This document shows positions 8,438 to 16,420 of a stretch of DNA of 64,000 bases, in pieces. Every line of letters starts with the position of its first letter. Within the stretch, counting starts at the first letter, position 1. This DNA comes from Terrilactibacillus laevilacticus (GTDB lineage Bacteria > Bacillota > Bacilli > Bacillales > Sporolactobacillaceae), in the NCBI RefSeq assembly GCF_006517395.1, contig NZ_VDCY01000010.1:33687-97686 (forward strand), given 5' to 3'. A model generated the notes under the pieces. The model was not told the origin of the DNA, did not search any database, and worked only from the letters and a program-made list of their open reading frames with translations. The position numbers were made by a program, and so were the translations under genes.

Positions 8438-9673
8438 ATGATAGATTTATTACTACATAATGTTAAAAGCCTACATTGTGATTCTTTATTAGATGTAGGT
8501 ATTGAAAATGGAAAAATCGTTTATTTATCTCATTCAAAGAGTGAGGTACCTAATTCCAAACAAATAATTGAAGGAAACGGAAATGTCTTACTCCCTGGAC
8601 TCGTTGAATCACATATTCACTTAGATAAGGCTTTTTTGTTAGATAAGATGAATGAAGATGCGACAAATTTAAATGAAGCTATTAAACTCACCGCTCAGTT
8701 GAAACAAGGATTCACAAAAGAAGATATTAGAGAACGATCATTAAAGGTTTTAAAACGGTGTGTGGATTATGGTGTGACACATATGCGATGTCATGTTGAA
8801 GTTGATCCTATTATTCAAATGAAAAGTATGGAAGTACACCTGGAATTAAAGGAGCAATTAAAAGATTTAATCGATATACAAATTGTTGTTTTTCCTCAAG
8901 AAGGCATTTTTAAGCAAAAAGGAACAGCGGATTTAATGAGGGAATCTTTGATAATGGGAGCGGATGTTGTAGGGGGTATTCCATATAATGACCGAGATCC
9001 GATTGAACATCTGAATTTTGTATATCAGTTAGCCAATGAATTTGGAAAGCCATTAGATTTCCATGTTGATTTTTCTGATGATCCGAATCAATTAGCCATT
9101 TTAGATATTATCAAGCTCACCCATCTCTACCAAATGGAAGGCCGAGTTGCGGTGGGACATTTAACATCATTGGGCTCAGTTGAACATGAAAAAGCGAGAC
9201 AGATCGCTTCAAAAATGGCCAAAGAGGATATACATGTCTTCTCACTTCCAGCCACCGATTTGTACTTGAATGGTCGAGGAGATACAGAAAGAGTTCGTAG
9301 AGGGCTCACACCAGTTAAACTATTGTTAGAAGAAGGAGTTAATGTTCTTTATGGAACGAACAATATTCGGAATCCATTTACTCCTTTTGGTACAGGAAAT
9401 CCATTAGATATTGCTTTACTTTTAGCTCATTCAGCACAAATGGGAACTTTTGACGACGCTAAAATACTTCTCGAGATGACGACATATGGGGCAGCGAGAG
9501 CTTTAGGGTTAACGTCTTATGGAATAGAAATTGGTAAGGATGCGGATTTAGTTTTATTTGATTCAAAGGATATTCGTAATGTCTTATTGGACCGTCCAAA
9601 GAGACTTTGTGTGTGGAAAAAAGGTAAAGAAATTGGTACAGATTCCATTAGAAGTTTAATAAAAGTAAATTAA
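8438..9673 (+). CDS. Cytosine-deaminase-like amidohydrolase with altered active site
   Basis: The 411-residue protein has the amidohydrolase TIM-barrel layout: HIHLDKAF (His59, His61), FHVDFSDD (His209), GHLTS (His241) and a C-terminal IEIGKDADLVLFD beta-sandwich closure. It aligns with CodA/AtzC-type enzymes at constant spacing from CodA residue 214 onward. However, the residue matching CodA catalytic Glu217 is Phe212, and the metal ligand Asp313 is Asn308 (YGTNNIRNPF instead of the usual HDD/SDN motif). From memory, a broad uncharacterised subfamily carries the same TNN-type motif, so this is probably a distinct enzyme class rather than a dead gene. Its neighbours (NCS1 importer before, SDR 22 bp after) predict action on an imported N-heterocycle or amide. 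Annotating it as cytosine deaminase would be unsafe. Confidence 0.85.
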   Translation: MIDLLLHNVKSLHCDSLLDVGIENGKIVYLSHSKSEVPNSKQIIEGNGNVLLPGLVESHIHLDKAFLLDKMNEDATNLNEAIKLTAQLKQGFTKEDIRERSLKVLKRCVDYGVTHMRCHVEVDPIIQMKSMEVHLELKEQLKDLIDIQIVVFPQEGIFKQKGTADLMRESLIMGADVVGGIPYNDRDPIEHLNFVYQLANEFGKPLDFHVDFSDDPNQLAILDIIKLTHLYQMEGRVAVGHLTSLGSVEHEKARQIASKMAKEDIHVFSLPATDLYLNGRGDTERVRRGLTPVKLLLEEGVNVLYGTNNIRNPFTPFGTGNPLDIALLLAHSAQMGTFDDAKILLEMTTYGAARALGLTSYGIEIGKDADLVLFDSKDIRNVLLDRPKRLCVWKKGKEIGTDSIRSLIKVN

Positions 9674-9695
9674 TATATGAAAGAGGGGTATCCGG

Positions 9696-10433
9696 ATGAG
9701 GTTCAGAGACAAGGTCGTACTTATTACAGGTGGGAGTTCAGGTATCGGAAAAGCAACAGTGGAAGCATTCCTTAAAGAAGGAGCGAAAGTCGCCGTTTTC
9801 GACTACCATTTAAATAATGATGATACATACAATAACTATCTATCATATCAAGTGGATGTCCGTCATTCAGAGCAAATTCTAACTTCGGTTGAGCAATTAG
9901 TGAGTGAATGGGGAAAAATTGATATTTTAGTAAACAATGCTGGAATTGAATTTGTGGCCCCTATTGAAGAGACAACTGAGGAAGATTGGGATCGTGTATT
10001 AGACACCAATTTAAAAGGATTATTTTTGGTCTCTAAAACAGTTCTTCCCTATCTCAAAGAGACAAAAGGGGTGATTGTCAATACGGCCTCGCAGTTGGCT
10101 TTAGTGGGTTCATCTTATTTTATCGCTTATACATCATCAAAATCAGCTATTTTAAACTTTACAAGAAGCCTTGCTTTAGAAACAGCTAAATATGGCGTTA
10201 GAGTCAATGCGGTTTGCCCTGGTGCCATTGACACACCACTGTTGCAGAGACAATTTGAAGATGGTAAGCGAGGACCACAAGGAACGATGGCTGACCTTGT
10301 GGCTATGCATCCATTAGGAAGACTAGGAAAGCCAGAAGAAATCGCAAAGCCTATTCTCTTTTTAAGCAGTAATGATGCATCCTTCATGACAGGAAGTGCT
10401 CTTGTTGTAGATGGAGGGTATGTTATTAAATAG
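9696..10433 (+). CDS. Short-chain dehydrogenase/reductase (SDR)
   Basis: This is a classical 245-residue SDR with GGSSGIG nucleotide binding near residue 11, NNAG in the middle, and the catalytic Ser plus YTSSK. The acidic residue ending the second beta strand (VFDYH) suggests NAD rather than NADP. It starts 22 bp after the amidohydrolase gene, with AGAGGGG before the ATG, so it is almost certainly in the same transcript. It is expected to oxidise or reduce a hydroxyl/keto group of the compound handled by the permease and amidohydrolase. The substrate cannot be read from the sequence. A RAYT repeat begins 13 bp after its stop. Confidence 0.9.
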   Translation: MRFRDKVVLITGGSSGIGKATVEAFLKEGAKVAVFDYHLNNDDTYNNYLSYQVDVRHSEQILTSVEQLVSEWGKIDILVNNAGIEFVAPIEETTEEDWDRVLDTNLKGLFLVSKTVLPYLKETKGVIVNTASQLALVGSSYFIAYTSSKSAILNFTRSLALETAKYGVRVNAVCPGAIDTPLLQRQFEDGKRGPQGTMADLVAMHPLGRLGKPEEIAKPILFLSSNDASFMTGSALVVDGGYVIK

Positions 10434-10445
10434 GGGTGAAATAAC

Positions 10446-10500
10446 GGTGACAGGCACCGCAAAAAGACATTTTGTCGGATCTGTTCATATGGAAAGGACA
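10446..10500 (+). repeat. RAYT-associated repeat R4
   Basis: GGTGACAGGCACCGCAAAAA at the left and ATGGAAAGGACA at the right. It lies just after the SDR stop and 160 bp before the intact RAYT gene. The stretch that follows (starting CAGTGGGGAATCC) is shared with the region after R6. Confidence 0.87.
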
Positions 10501-10659
10501 GTGGGGAATCCAAATTTTTTTATGAAGTTGAAGGAGTTTCTTAGTTAATCTAGAATTTATTATTATCCTAATTCTCCAATTCTCCGACAGCTCCCTTTTT
10601 TTGGATTATCCCCATTATCTATTATCTATCAAGGTTAAAGCAAGACAGGAGGTGCTTAT

Positions 10660-11190
10660 TTGGCAAGAAAGAATCGTGTTTGGTTTCCTGGAGCAAAGTA
10701 CCATATTACAAGTCGCGGTATTCGTAAAATGCCCTTGTTTTATGACGATGAAGATAGGAAAGAGTACTTGCGTTTATTAGAAGAGACGAAATGTCGAACC
10801 CCATTTTATTTACATGCCTATTGTCTTATGACAAACCACATTCATCTTCAAATTGAAACCCTCAATCATCCAACAAGCATTATTTTCAGATACCTTAACG
10901 TCAAATACGCTAAATATTTTAATAAAAAATACGATTTCACAGGTCACGCTTTTGACAAACGTTATGGAGCAGAGTTAATTGATTCTTTGGATTATGAATT
11001 GGAGGTGAATAGATATATTCATCTTAATCCCCTTCGAGCTAAGATGGTGTCAGATTTAGGTGATTATCCATGGAGTAGTTATGGCGTATACATTAGTCCG
11101 GAATCAGAGTCAATTGTTACGACTGACAGGATTTTAACTTTCTTCCCTGAGCCGAAGATTGAGAGTTATGTAAAGTTCCTTTTTGAGTGA
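10660..11190 (+). CDS. REP-associated tyrosine transposase (RAYT, Y1/IS200-like)
   Basis: The 176-residue protein has the single-domain Y1 HUH transposase layout: RGIRKMPLFYDDEDR near the N-terminus, the metal-binding HUH segment LMTNHIHLQ near residue 55, and VNRYIHLNPLRAKMV carrying the catalytic Tyr. The start is TTG at 10660 behind AGGAGGT. RAYTs nick and join single-stranded DNA at hairpin-bearing REP sequences. This copy is flanked by direct copies R4 and R5 of the 55-bp repeat, and its stop codon TGA is formed by the first bases of R5. It looks intact and is the obvious source of mobility for the repeats in this window. A truncated paralogue lies at 13.66 kb. Confidence 0.9.
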   Translation: MARKNRVWFPGAKYHITSRGIRKMPLFYDDEDRKEYLRLLEETKCRTPFYLHAYCLMTNHIHLQIETLNHPTSIIFRYLNVKYAKYFNKKYDFTGHAFDKRYGAELIDSLDYELEVNRYIHLNPLRAKMVSDLGDYPWSSYGVYISPESESIVTTDRILTFFPEPKIESYVKFLFE

Positions 11191-11241
11191 CAGGTACCGC
11201 AAAAAGACATTTTCCTTTAATACGTTCACGCTACAAGGACA
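11187..11241 (+). repeat. RAYT-associated repeat R5
   Basis: GTGACAGGTACCGCAAAAAG overlaps the stop codon of the RAYT gene; the right end reads CTACAAGGACA. Together with R4 it brackets the transposase in direct orientation. Confidence 0.87.
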
Positions 11242-11335
11242 TGATATTGGAGTGCAATCATAGGATTTCATATTTAACAAATGATGAAAAATAAAGTAAA
11301 ATATGATTAATCCAATCAGAAAGATGTGATTTGAA

Positions 11336-11770
11336 ATGGGTCACAATCCAAGGTCAATTCCAAGACCACTAGTTAGAACGAATCAATGGTTTATTTTGTT
11401 GAGTGTCGTTGCAACCTGGATAACAGGGCAGTCATGGATTTTGCTTATTCCTTTAATATGTGGTTTGCTTGGACTTTTGTTTCATTACAACCCAATTATG
11501 AAATGGGCGAAGGTTTTCTTGAAACGACCAATGAATGAGTATATTCCAGAAGATCGGGATCAACAACAATTTAACCAAGTTATTGCAGTTTCCTGTTTAA
11601 CTATCGGATATATTAGTTATTTATTACACTGGAACATTGTAGCCATTATCTTTACAGCCATGGTGGGTTTAGCGGCCTTTATCGCTATTTTAGGTTTTTG
11701 TATTGGGTGTTTTATCCGTTTTCAATGGCAACAGTATCTTTATCGCAGGAAAACGGGGACAAAAGGATGA
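11336..11770 (+). CDS. DUF4395-like small membrane protein
   Basis: This 144-residue protein has four hydrophobic segments in two closely spaced pairs and the motif HYNPIMKWAK after the first pair, resembling the DUF4395 family of Bacillaceae. The start is ATG at 11336. The function of the family is not known; it often accompanies redox proteins, but nothing here supports that. A decayed second copy of the same gene follows repeat R7 at 15.9 kb, so this gene seems to have been duplicated together with the repeat region. A terminator follows at 11800. Confidence 0.75.
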   Translation: MGHNPRSIPRPLVRTNQWFILLSVVATWITGQSWILLIPLICGLLGLLFHYNPIMKWAKVFLKRPMNEYIPEDRDQQQFNQVIAVSCLTIGYISYLLHWNIVAIIFTAMVGLAAFIAILGFCIGCFIRFQWQQYLYRRKTGTKG

Positions 11771-11799
11771 AATAAAAATGAATAGATAGCGCTGAATTG

Positions 11800-11830
11800 G
11801 ACTCCGGTTAAATTAGGAGTCTCATTTTTT
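11800..11830 (+). terminator. Terminator after DUF4395-like gene
   Basis: GACTCC and GGAGTC form a short stem followed by TCATTTTTT. Confidence 0.7.
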
Positions 11831-12056
11831 GTCGAATAATCAATTCTTTTAATACTATATTAATACATTTGTTTGAAGAATAATAAACAAACTGAATGGA
11901 TTCGTACAAGGCATGGCACCACATCTTGAAGTCCAACCAAATTGTGATGGTTAGCTGGATTAAGTTCTAACGTGTATTATCTGTTATTATCAGCATCCCT
12001 GATAGGCTAAAAACTTGCCTTAGAAAATTCTTTTTTTTTAATGGTGTGTCAACCCG

Positions 12057-12085
12057 TTGACATATTGATGCGGCTAATGTATGAT
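12057..12085 (+). promoter_or_regulatory. Strong sigma-A promoter of the LacY-type permease
   Basis: TTGACA, a 17-bp spacer and TATGAT form a near-consensus promoter. Transcription would start near 12092, right at the cre-like box. Confidence 0.72.
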
Positions 12086-12092
12086 AAATTTG

Positions 12093-12106
12093 TGGAAGCG
12101 CTACCA
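12093..12106 (+). promoter_or_regulatory. cre-like / LacI-family operator
   Basis: TGGAAGCGCTACCA differs from the CcpA consensus TGWAARCGYTWNCW at one position. It lies at the predicted transcription start, where CcpA or a LacI-type sugar repressor would block initiation. No lacI gene is nearby. Confidence 0.6.
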
Positions 12107-12257
12107 AATGAGATTTAAAATTGTTTACCACCGATTTAATCTTCGAAAAGGAGTTTTAAAAGAATTATAGGTTAAAGTTTTTTGTAACCGCATTCATTAT
12201 TGCTATTACAATTTTATTTAATACTCTTAGGTTAATCAACGGAAGGAGCAAGATGTT

Positions 12258-13511
12258 ATGAATATGATAAGAAGTAAAAACTATTGGTTTACGTCTGGAT
12301 ATCTATTTTTCTTTTTTGTTTCCTGGTCTGTTTGGTGGGCATTCTATGCAATTTGGCTTAATGAGAGTCTTGGTTTATCTGGGTTTCAAACAGGAACCCT
12401 TTATTCAATAAATTCAACGGTAGCTTTAATCTTCATGCTCATTTATGGGGTGATTGAAGATAAACTTGGAACAAGGAAACACTTAATATGGTTTCAGAAT
12501 ATTCTTCTGATTGGTACGGGTCCATTTCTAATTTATGTCTATGAACCTTTGTTAAACTCAACCTTTATTGTTGGAGCTATACTTGGTGCTATTTATTTAG
12601 GTGCAGCTTTTATTGGAGGGGTTGGTTTACTTGAATCATACACAGAAAAGTTAAGCCGTAAATTTCATTTCGAATACGGTACTTCACGAATGTGGGGGTC
12701 TCTCGGATACGCTATTGGTGCGTTGGTTGCAGGTATTGCGTTAGGTATCAATCCACATTTAAATTTTTGGCTAGCTTCGGCAGCCGGCGTTTTATTCTTC
12801 ATTATCAATTGTTTCTATAAAATAGAGATTAGTGAAAAAGAAAAAAAGGAAACATCGGAATTAGATTTAAAAAGCATTGTCAAAACATTTAAACTTAAAA
12901 AATTTTGGTTATTTATTGTTTTTTTATTTGGAACTTCTTGTATTTACACCATCTATGATCAACAGTTATTTCCGATATTTTTCACAAAACATTTTCCCGA
13001 TGCAGAAACGGGCTATCATTTTTATGGATATCTCAACTCCTTCCAGGTTTTCCTTGAATCTGCGGTGATGTTTGTTGCCCCATTTATCGTCAATAAACTT
13101 GGTGCAAAGCGGTCTCTTGCCTTGGCTGGAATGATTATGGGGTCACGTATAGTTGGTTCAGCCATGGTTGACAGTACAATCGGATTATCAATGATCAAAC
13201 TCTTACATGGATTTGAAACGCCTCTTTTGGTTATTGCAGTGTTTAAATATATTGCTAGGAATTTTGATTCAAGATTATCTGCCACCATTTATTTAATTGG
13301 GTTTCAAATTTCAGGACAAATCGGCGTTATTGCTTTTTCTTCCTTAATAGGTTCTTTATACGATCGATCTGGTTTTAATTTTACTTTCATCACGATTGGC
13401 TCTGTCGTCTTTGCTTTTACCATTTTCTCGATCTTCTTCTTGAGTAACGATAAGAAAAAAGTAGCAAACGCAACAATAGTGACAGGTACCGCAAAAAGAC
13501 ATTTTGATTGA
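12258..13511 (+). CDS. LacY-type oligosaccharide:H+ symporter (MFS) with repeat-encoded C-terminus
   Basis: The 417-residue protein has twelve membrane segments and the plan of the LacY/sucrose-permease MFS branch: an N-terminal YWFTSGYLFFFFVSWSVWW, and the loop motif GVIEDKLGTRKH after helix 2. It should import a disaccharide or similar sugar with protons. No glycosidase or sugar kinase is adjacent, so the substrate is open. The last ten residues, VTGTAKRHFD, are encoded by RAYT repeat R6; the original stop has been lost and the repeat supplies a new one. The transporter core is complete, so function is probably kept. A short hydrophobic reading frame between 12165 and 12260 has no homology I recognise. 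Confidence 0.88.
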   Translation: MNMIRSKNYWFTSGYLFFFFVSWSVWWAFYAIWLNESLGLSGFQTGTLYSINSTVALIFMLIYGVIEDKLGTRKHLIWFQNILLIGTGPFLIYVYEPLLNSTFIVGAILGAIYLGAAFIGGVGLLESYTEKLSRKFHFEYGTSRMWGSLGYAIGALVAGIALGINPHLNFWLASAAGVLFFIINCFYKIEISEKEKKETSELDLKSIVKTFKLKKFWLFIVFLFGTSCIYTIYDQQLFPIFFTKHFPDAETGYHFYGYLNSFQVFLESAVMFVAPFIVNKLGAKRSLALAGMIMGSRIVGSAMVDSTIGLSMIKLLHGFETPLLVIAVFKYIARNFDSRLSATIYLIGFQISGQIGVIAFSSLIGSLYDRSGFNFTFITIGSVVFAFTIFSIFFLSNDKKKVANATIVTGTAKRHFD

Positions 13512-13532
13512 TTTGTTCACGGTGAAAGGACA
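13478..13532 (+). repeat. RAYT-associated repeat R6
   Basis: GTGACAGGTACCGCAAAAAG to GGTGAAAGGACA. The left 34 bp are translated as the C-terminus of the LacY-type permease. It is followed by the same ~130-bp segment that follows R4. Confidence 0.87.
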
Positions 13533-13660
13533 GTGGGGAATCCAAATTTTTTATTAGAAGTTGGAGGAGTTTCTTAATTATTTCAAGAATCTATTATTAT
13601 CCACTTCTCCAATAGCACCCTTTTTGGATTATCCCCATTATCTATCACATTAGAATAATC

Positions 13661-14058
13661 GAAATGCCAAATCCCATTTTATCTTCACTCCTTTTGTCTT
13701 ATGACAAACCACGTCCAACTTCAAATTGAAACCCTCAATCATTTAACAAGTCCCATCATTTAAACATCTTCATTTTAAATATAGAAAGTATTTCAATAAA
13801 AAGTATGACTATACAGGCCACATGTTTGAAAGTCGTTATGGAGCAGAGATATTAGATTCAGTAGATTATGAGCTGGAGGTGAATAAATATATCCATTTAA
13901 ATCCAGTGCGAGCAAAGATGGTATCTGATTTAGCTGATTACCCGTGGAGTCGTTACAATTTTGATATTAACTCTGAATCAGGGTCGATGGTTACGACTGA
14001 TCGGATTTTTCTTTTTTTCCTAAGCTTAAGGTTGGAGTTATGTAAAATTCATTTTAGG
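13661..14058 (+). pseudogene. Truncated second RAYT gene
   Basis: The DNA from 13661 is closely similar to codons 43 to 176 of the intact RAYT gene: CTTATGACAAACCACG encodes the HUH region, and VNKYIHLNPVRAKMV contains the catalytic Tyr. The first ~42 codons are missing, an in-frame stop interrupts the middle, and the 3' end is shifted. Upstream, 13531-13650 matches the leader of the intact gene. So a whole R-leader-RAYT unit was copied and then decayed; an internal ATG at 13822 leaves a 94-codon open frame that is unlikely to be active. Confidence 0.85.
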
Positions 14059-14170
14059 ATGACTACTTTTTTACATTTACTTTACAATATTCGTCTCTTT
14101 TCTTAACGATTCGACGAGATAATAGGATTAAACAAATAGATAATATGTCCTATTAAGAGGTGAAGCTAAC

Positions 14171-15889
14171 ATGAATCGTCTGAAATGGAAACATTTAAAG
14201 CTAAATGAAAAATACAGTATTAGCCTTATTGCTATATTTGTTTTATGGATTATATCCACTGTGATTAGCTGTATTTTATTACTACAAGTAGAAAAAAGTA
14301 TCGACAACATGGGAAGACAGAGTGTTAGGTCTAATGATATTTCGGAAATGAGTGCCCTTTTTAGAAGTAAAGGGATGTATGTGGCTGATTATTTGATCAA
14401 TCCCAGTGATGATATTATTGAATTGTTAACAAAAGACCAAGCAAAACTAACAAAATTAGAACGAAAAATCGGTCCCTACATGAATACGAGTTTACAAAAA
14501 TCCAAATATAATAAAATTATCCAGTATGATTCACGTCTCTATAATCTTTTTCAAAATGAGTTCGTTCCTGCTGTTCTCATGAAAAAAACGGTTAAAATAC
14601 AAGAAATAAAAGAACAAGAAGCTCAATTAAGAAATGAGACTATTCAATTACTAGATCAATTAAAAAGGTCAGTGAAATCTAGTCAAGCGGCGGAAGGACA
14701 TATTCAAAATACAATTAACGTTATTATATTAGGTATTATTGTATCACTAGGTTTAAGCCTGATGATCTTTTGTATTATTCATCGGTTAATGAAAAAAGAT
14801 TATCAACAAGTACTGCATGTTACCGATAGAATGGCAGAAGGAGATTTAGATACAAAACCTATTAACATTCACAGTCATGATGAATTTGGACAAGTGGCAG
14901 ATTCCGTCAATAAAATGAGAATAAATATGAAGAGGATAATCCAAGAGATCGTAAAATCATCCCATCAAGTAAGTAAGAATAGTGAGCACTTATTGCATTC
15001 CACTCAAGTGGTTACCCTTAACAGCCACAATATTACCGAAACGATGAATGAACTATCTAAAGGACTTAATGATCAAACGAAAAATACACAGAATGTGGCT
15101 ACCTTGACGTCTCAATTTATGCATGACCTTGAGAATGAAACATCAAATGCTAGACTAGTTGAAGATATTTCTCACCAAGTGATTCAACTTACAAGTAAGG
15201 GAGGATTCTTAATTGATCAAGCCATGAAAAATATGAAAGAAACAGATAATTTAGTGGATGAATCTCTTTCTAAAATGATAGATTTGAATCAGCGTACACA
15301 AGATATGTCAAAACTCGTGTCTTTAATTCAGAATATCTCAGAAAAAACAAAATTATTAGCTTTAAATGCATCGATTGAAGCAGCTAGAGCAGGAATTGAT
15401 GGCAAGGGTTTTGATGTTATTGCACACGAAATTCGTGCCTTATCCGAGCAATCCCAATTAAATGTTAAAATGATAACCGACATGATTCTTGGAGTGAAAG
15501 AGAATGTAGATCAAGTGAGCCAATCTCTTGAACGGGTGAATCGTCATGTAAAAGAAAGTTCTCAACAGATGCAGATTACTAATCAACAATTTATCGATAT
15601 TAAAGCATTTATGTTCAATTTGGGAGATAAAATAAAGAACATAACGAAACGGCTAATCAATATTAATCTCAATGGAAAACACATTAATTCTTCTATAGAA
15701 CAAAATGCCGCGATGTTTGAGGAAACCCATGCCGGGTTTTTGCAGATTTCGACTTCTATGGAACATGTGGATCAAACGGTTGAAGATATATCACTGGACA
15801 TTCATCGATTAACACATGTATCAAAGGATTTAAAAGAGGTAGCATCTCTTTTTACGGTGACAGGCACCGCAAAAAGACATTTTCTTTGA
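14171..15889 (+). CDS. Methyl-accepting chemotaxis protein with repeat-encoded C-terminus
   Basis: The 572-residue receptor starts with a membrane helix (residues ~14-40), a ~150-residue extracytoplasmic helical sensor, a second membrane helix (~190-210), a HAMP domain (MAEGDLDTKPI) and a signalling domain with the hairpin-tip sequence TKLLALNASIEAARAG. AAGAGGTGAAG precedes the ATG. It should relay a signal to CheA/CheW in the chemotaxis array. The final residues VTGTAKRHFL come from RAYT repeat R7, which replaced the native end. The tip sequence is complete, but any C-terminal adaptation pentapeptide would have been lost. Confidence 0.9.
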   Translation: MNRLKWKHLKLNEKYSISLIAIFVLWIISTVISCILLLQVEKSIDNMGRQSVRSNDISEMSALFRSKGMYVADYLINPSDDIIELLTKDQAKLTKLERKIGPYMNTSLQKSKYNKIIQYDSRLYNLFQNEFVPAVLMKKTVKIQEIKEQEAQLRNETIQLLDQLKRSVKSSQAAEGHIQNTINVIILGIIVSLGLSLMIFCIIHRLMKKDYQQVLHVTDRMAEGDLDTKPINIHSHDEFGQVADSVNKMRINMKRIIQEIVKSSHQVSKNSEHLLHSTQVVTLNSHNITETMNELSKGLNDQTKNTQNVATLTSQFMHDLENETSNARLVEDISHQVIQLTSKGGFLIDQAMKNMKETDNLVDESLSKMIDLNQRTQDMSKLVSLIQNISEKTKLLALNASIEAARAGIDGKGFDVIAHEIRALSEQSQLNVKMITDMILGVKENVDQVSQSLERVNRHVKESSQQMQITNQQFIDIKAFMFNLGDKIKNITKRLININLNGKHINSSIEQNAAMFEETHAGFLQISTSMEHVDQTVEDISLDIHRLTHVSKDLKEVASLFTVTGTAKRHFL

Positions 15890-15910
15890 TACGTTCACTC
15901 TGAAAGGACA
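15856..15910 (+). repeat. RAYT-associated repeat R7
   Basis: GGTGACAGGCACCGCAAAAA to CTGAAAGGACA. Its first ~34 bases form the end of the chemoreceptor gene; a decayed DUF4395 copy begins just after it. Confidence 0.87.
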
Positions 15911-15911
15911 G

Positions 15912-16162
15912 TATTAGAACACACTAATAATAAATGGTTTAATGTGTTAAGTGTCATGGATAACAGGGCAGGCATGGATTTTACTCATTCCATTAATTAT
16001 GATCTGTTAGGTCTTATTTTTCATTACAATCCTATTATGAAAGGGGGAAGATTGTTTGTTGATCATTCTTTAGGTTTCATTATTAATCGGTCAAATTTAA
16101 TACTGAAAATAGTGCTATATCTTCCTATAGAAGTTCCAGAAGATACAGTACTTTTTTTGTAA
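15912..16162 (+). pseudogene. Decayed second copy of the DUF4395-like gene
   Basis: TGGATAACAGGGCAG, TGGATTTT and TCATTACAA are shared in order with the intact gene at 11.4 kb, as are the encoded LLGLIFHYNPIMK-like residues in shifting frames. The similarity ends after about 45 codons of the parent, with stops and indels. As at 11.2 kb, the copy follows directly behind a RAYT repeat. Confidence 0.78.
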
Positions 16163-16385
16163 TGAGGAGGATTTATAAAAAGAATCAAGTTCTATATACA
16201 AAATAGTCCATTATATCCATCACAATAACAACAAAAGAATGTGAATTTAATGAAAAATAAAATAAAAAAGTATTGAAAATTTTTAAAAAAATAATATAAT
16301 AATTATTAAACTTAGGTTATTAATTCAGCCTAATAAATAGTAATAATTAAAAATAACTTTAAAAAAGCAAGATAATAATATGTAT

Positions 16386-16399
16386 AACTAAATTTAGTT
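16386..16399 (+). promoter_or_regulatory. Palindrome upstream of the ROK regulator
   Basis: AACTAAATTTAGTT is a perfect palindrome 22 bp before the ROK start; a related half (TTATTAAACTTAGG) lies at 16303. NagC/XylR-type ROK proteins bind A/T-rich palindromes of this kind, so this is a candidate autoregulatory operator. Confidence 0.5.
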
Positions 16400-16420
16400 T
16401 AATAATATGGAAGTGGCTTA

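Noticed and set aside
10127..10513. A 128-codon minus-strand frame across the SDR end
   Set aside because: It mirrors the SDR codons on the opposite strand and includes the RAYT repeat; no ribosome site.
10446..15910. RAYT repeats considered as a CRISPR array
   Set aside because: Copies are 0.7-3 kb apart, separated by genes, with no regular spacers and no cas genes.
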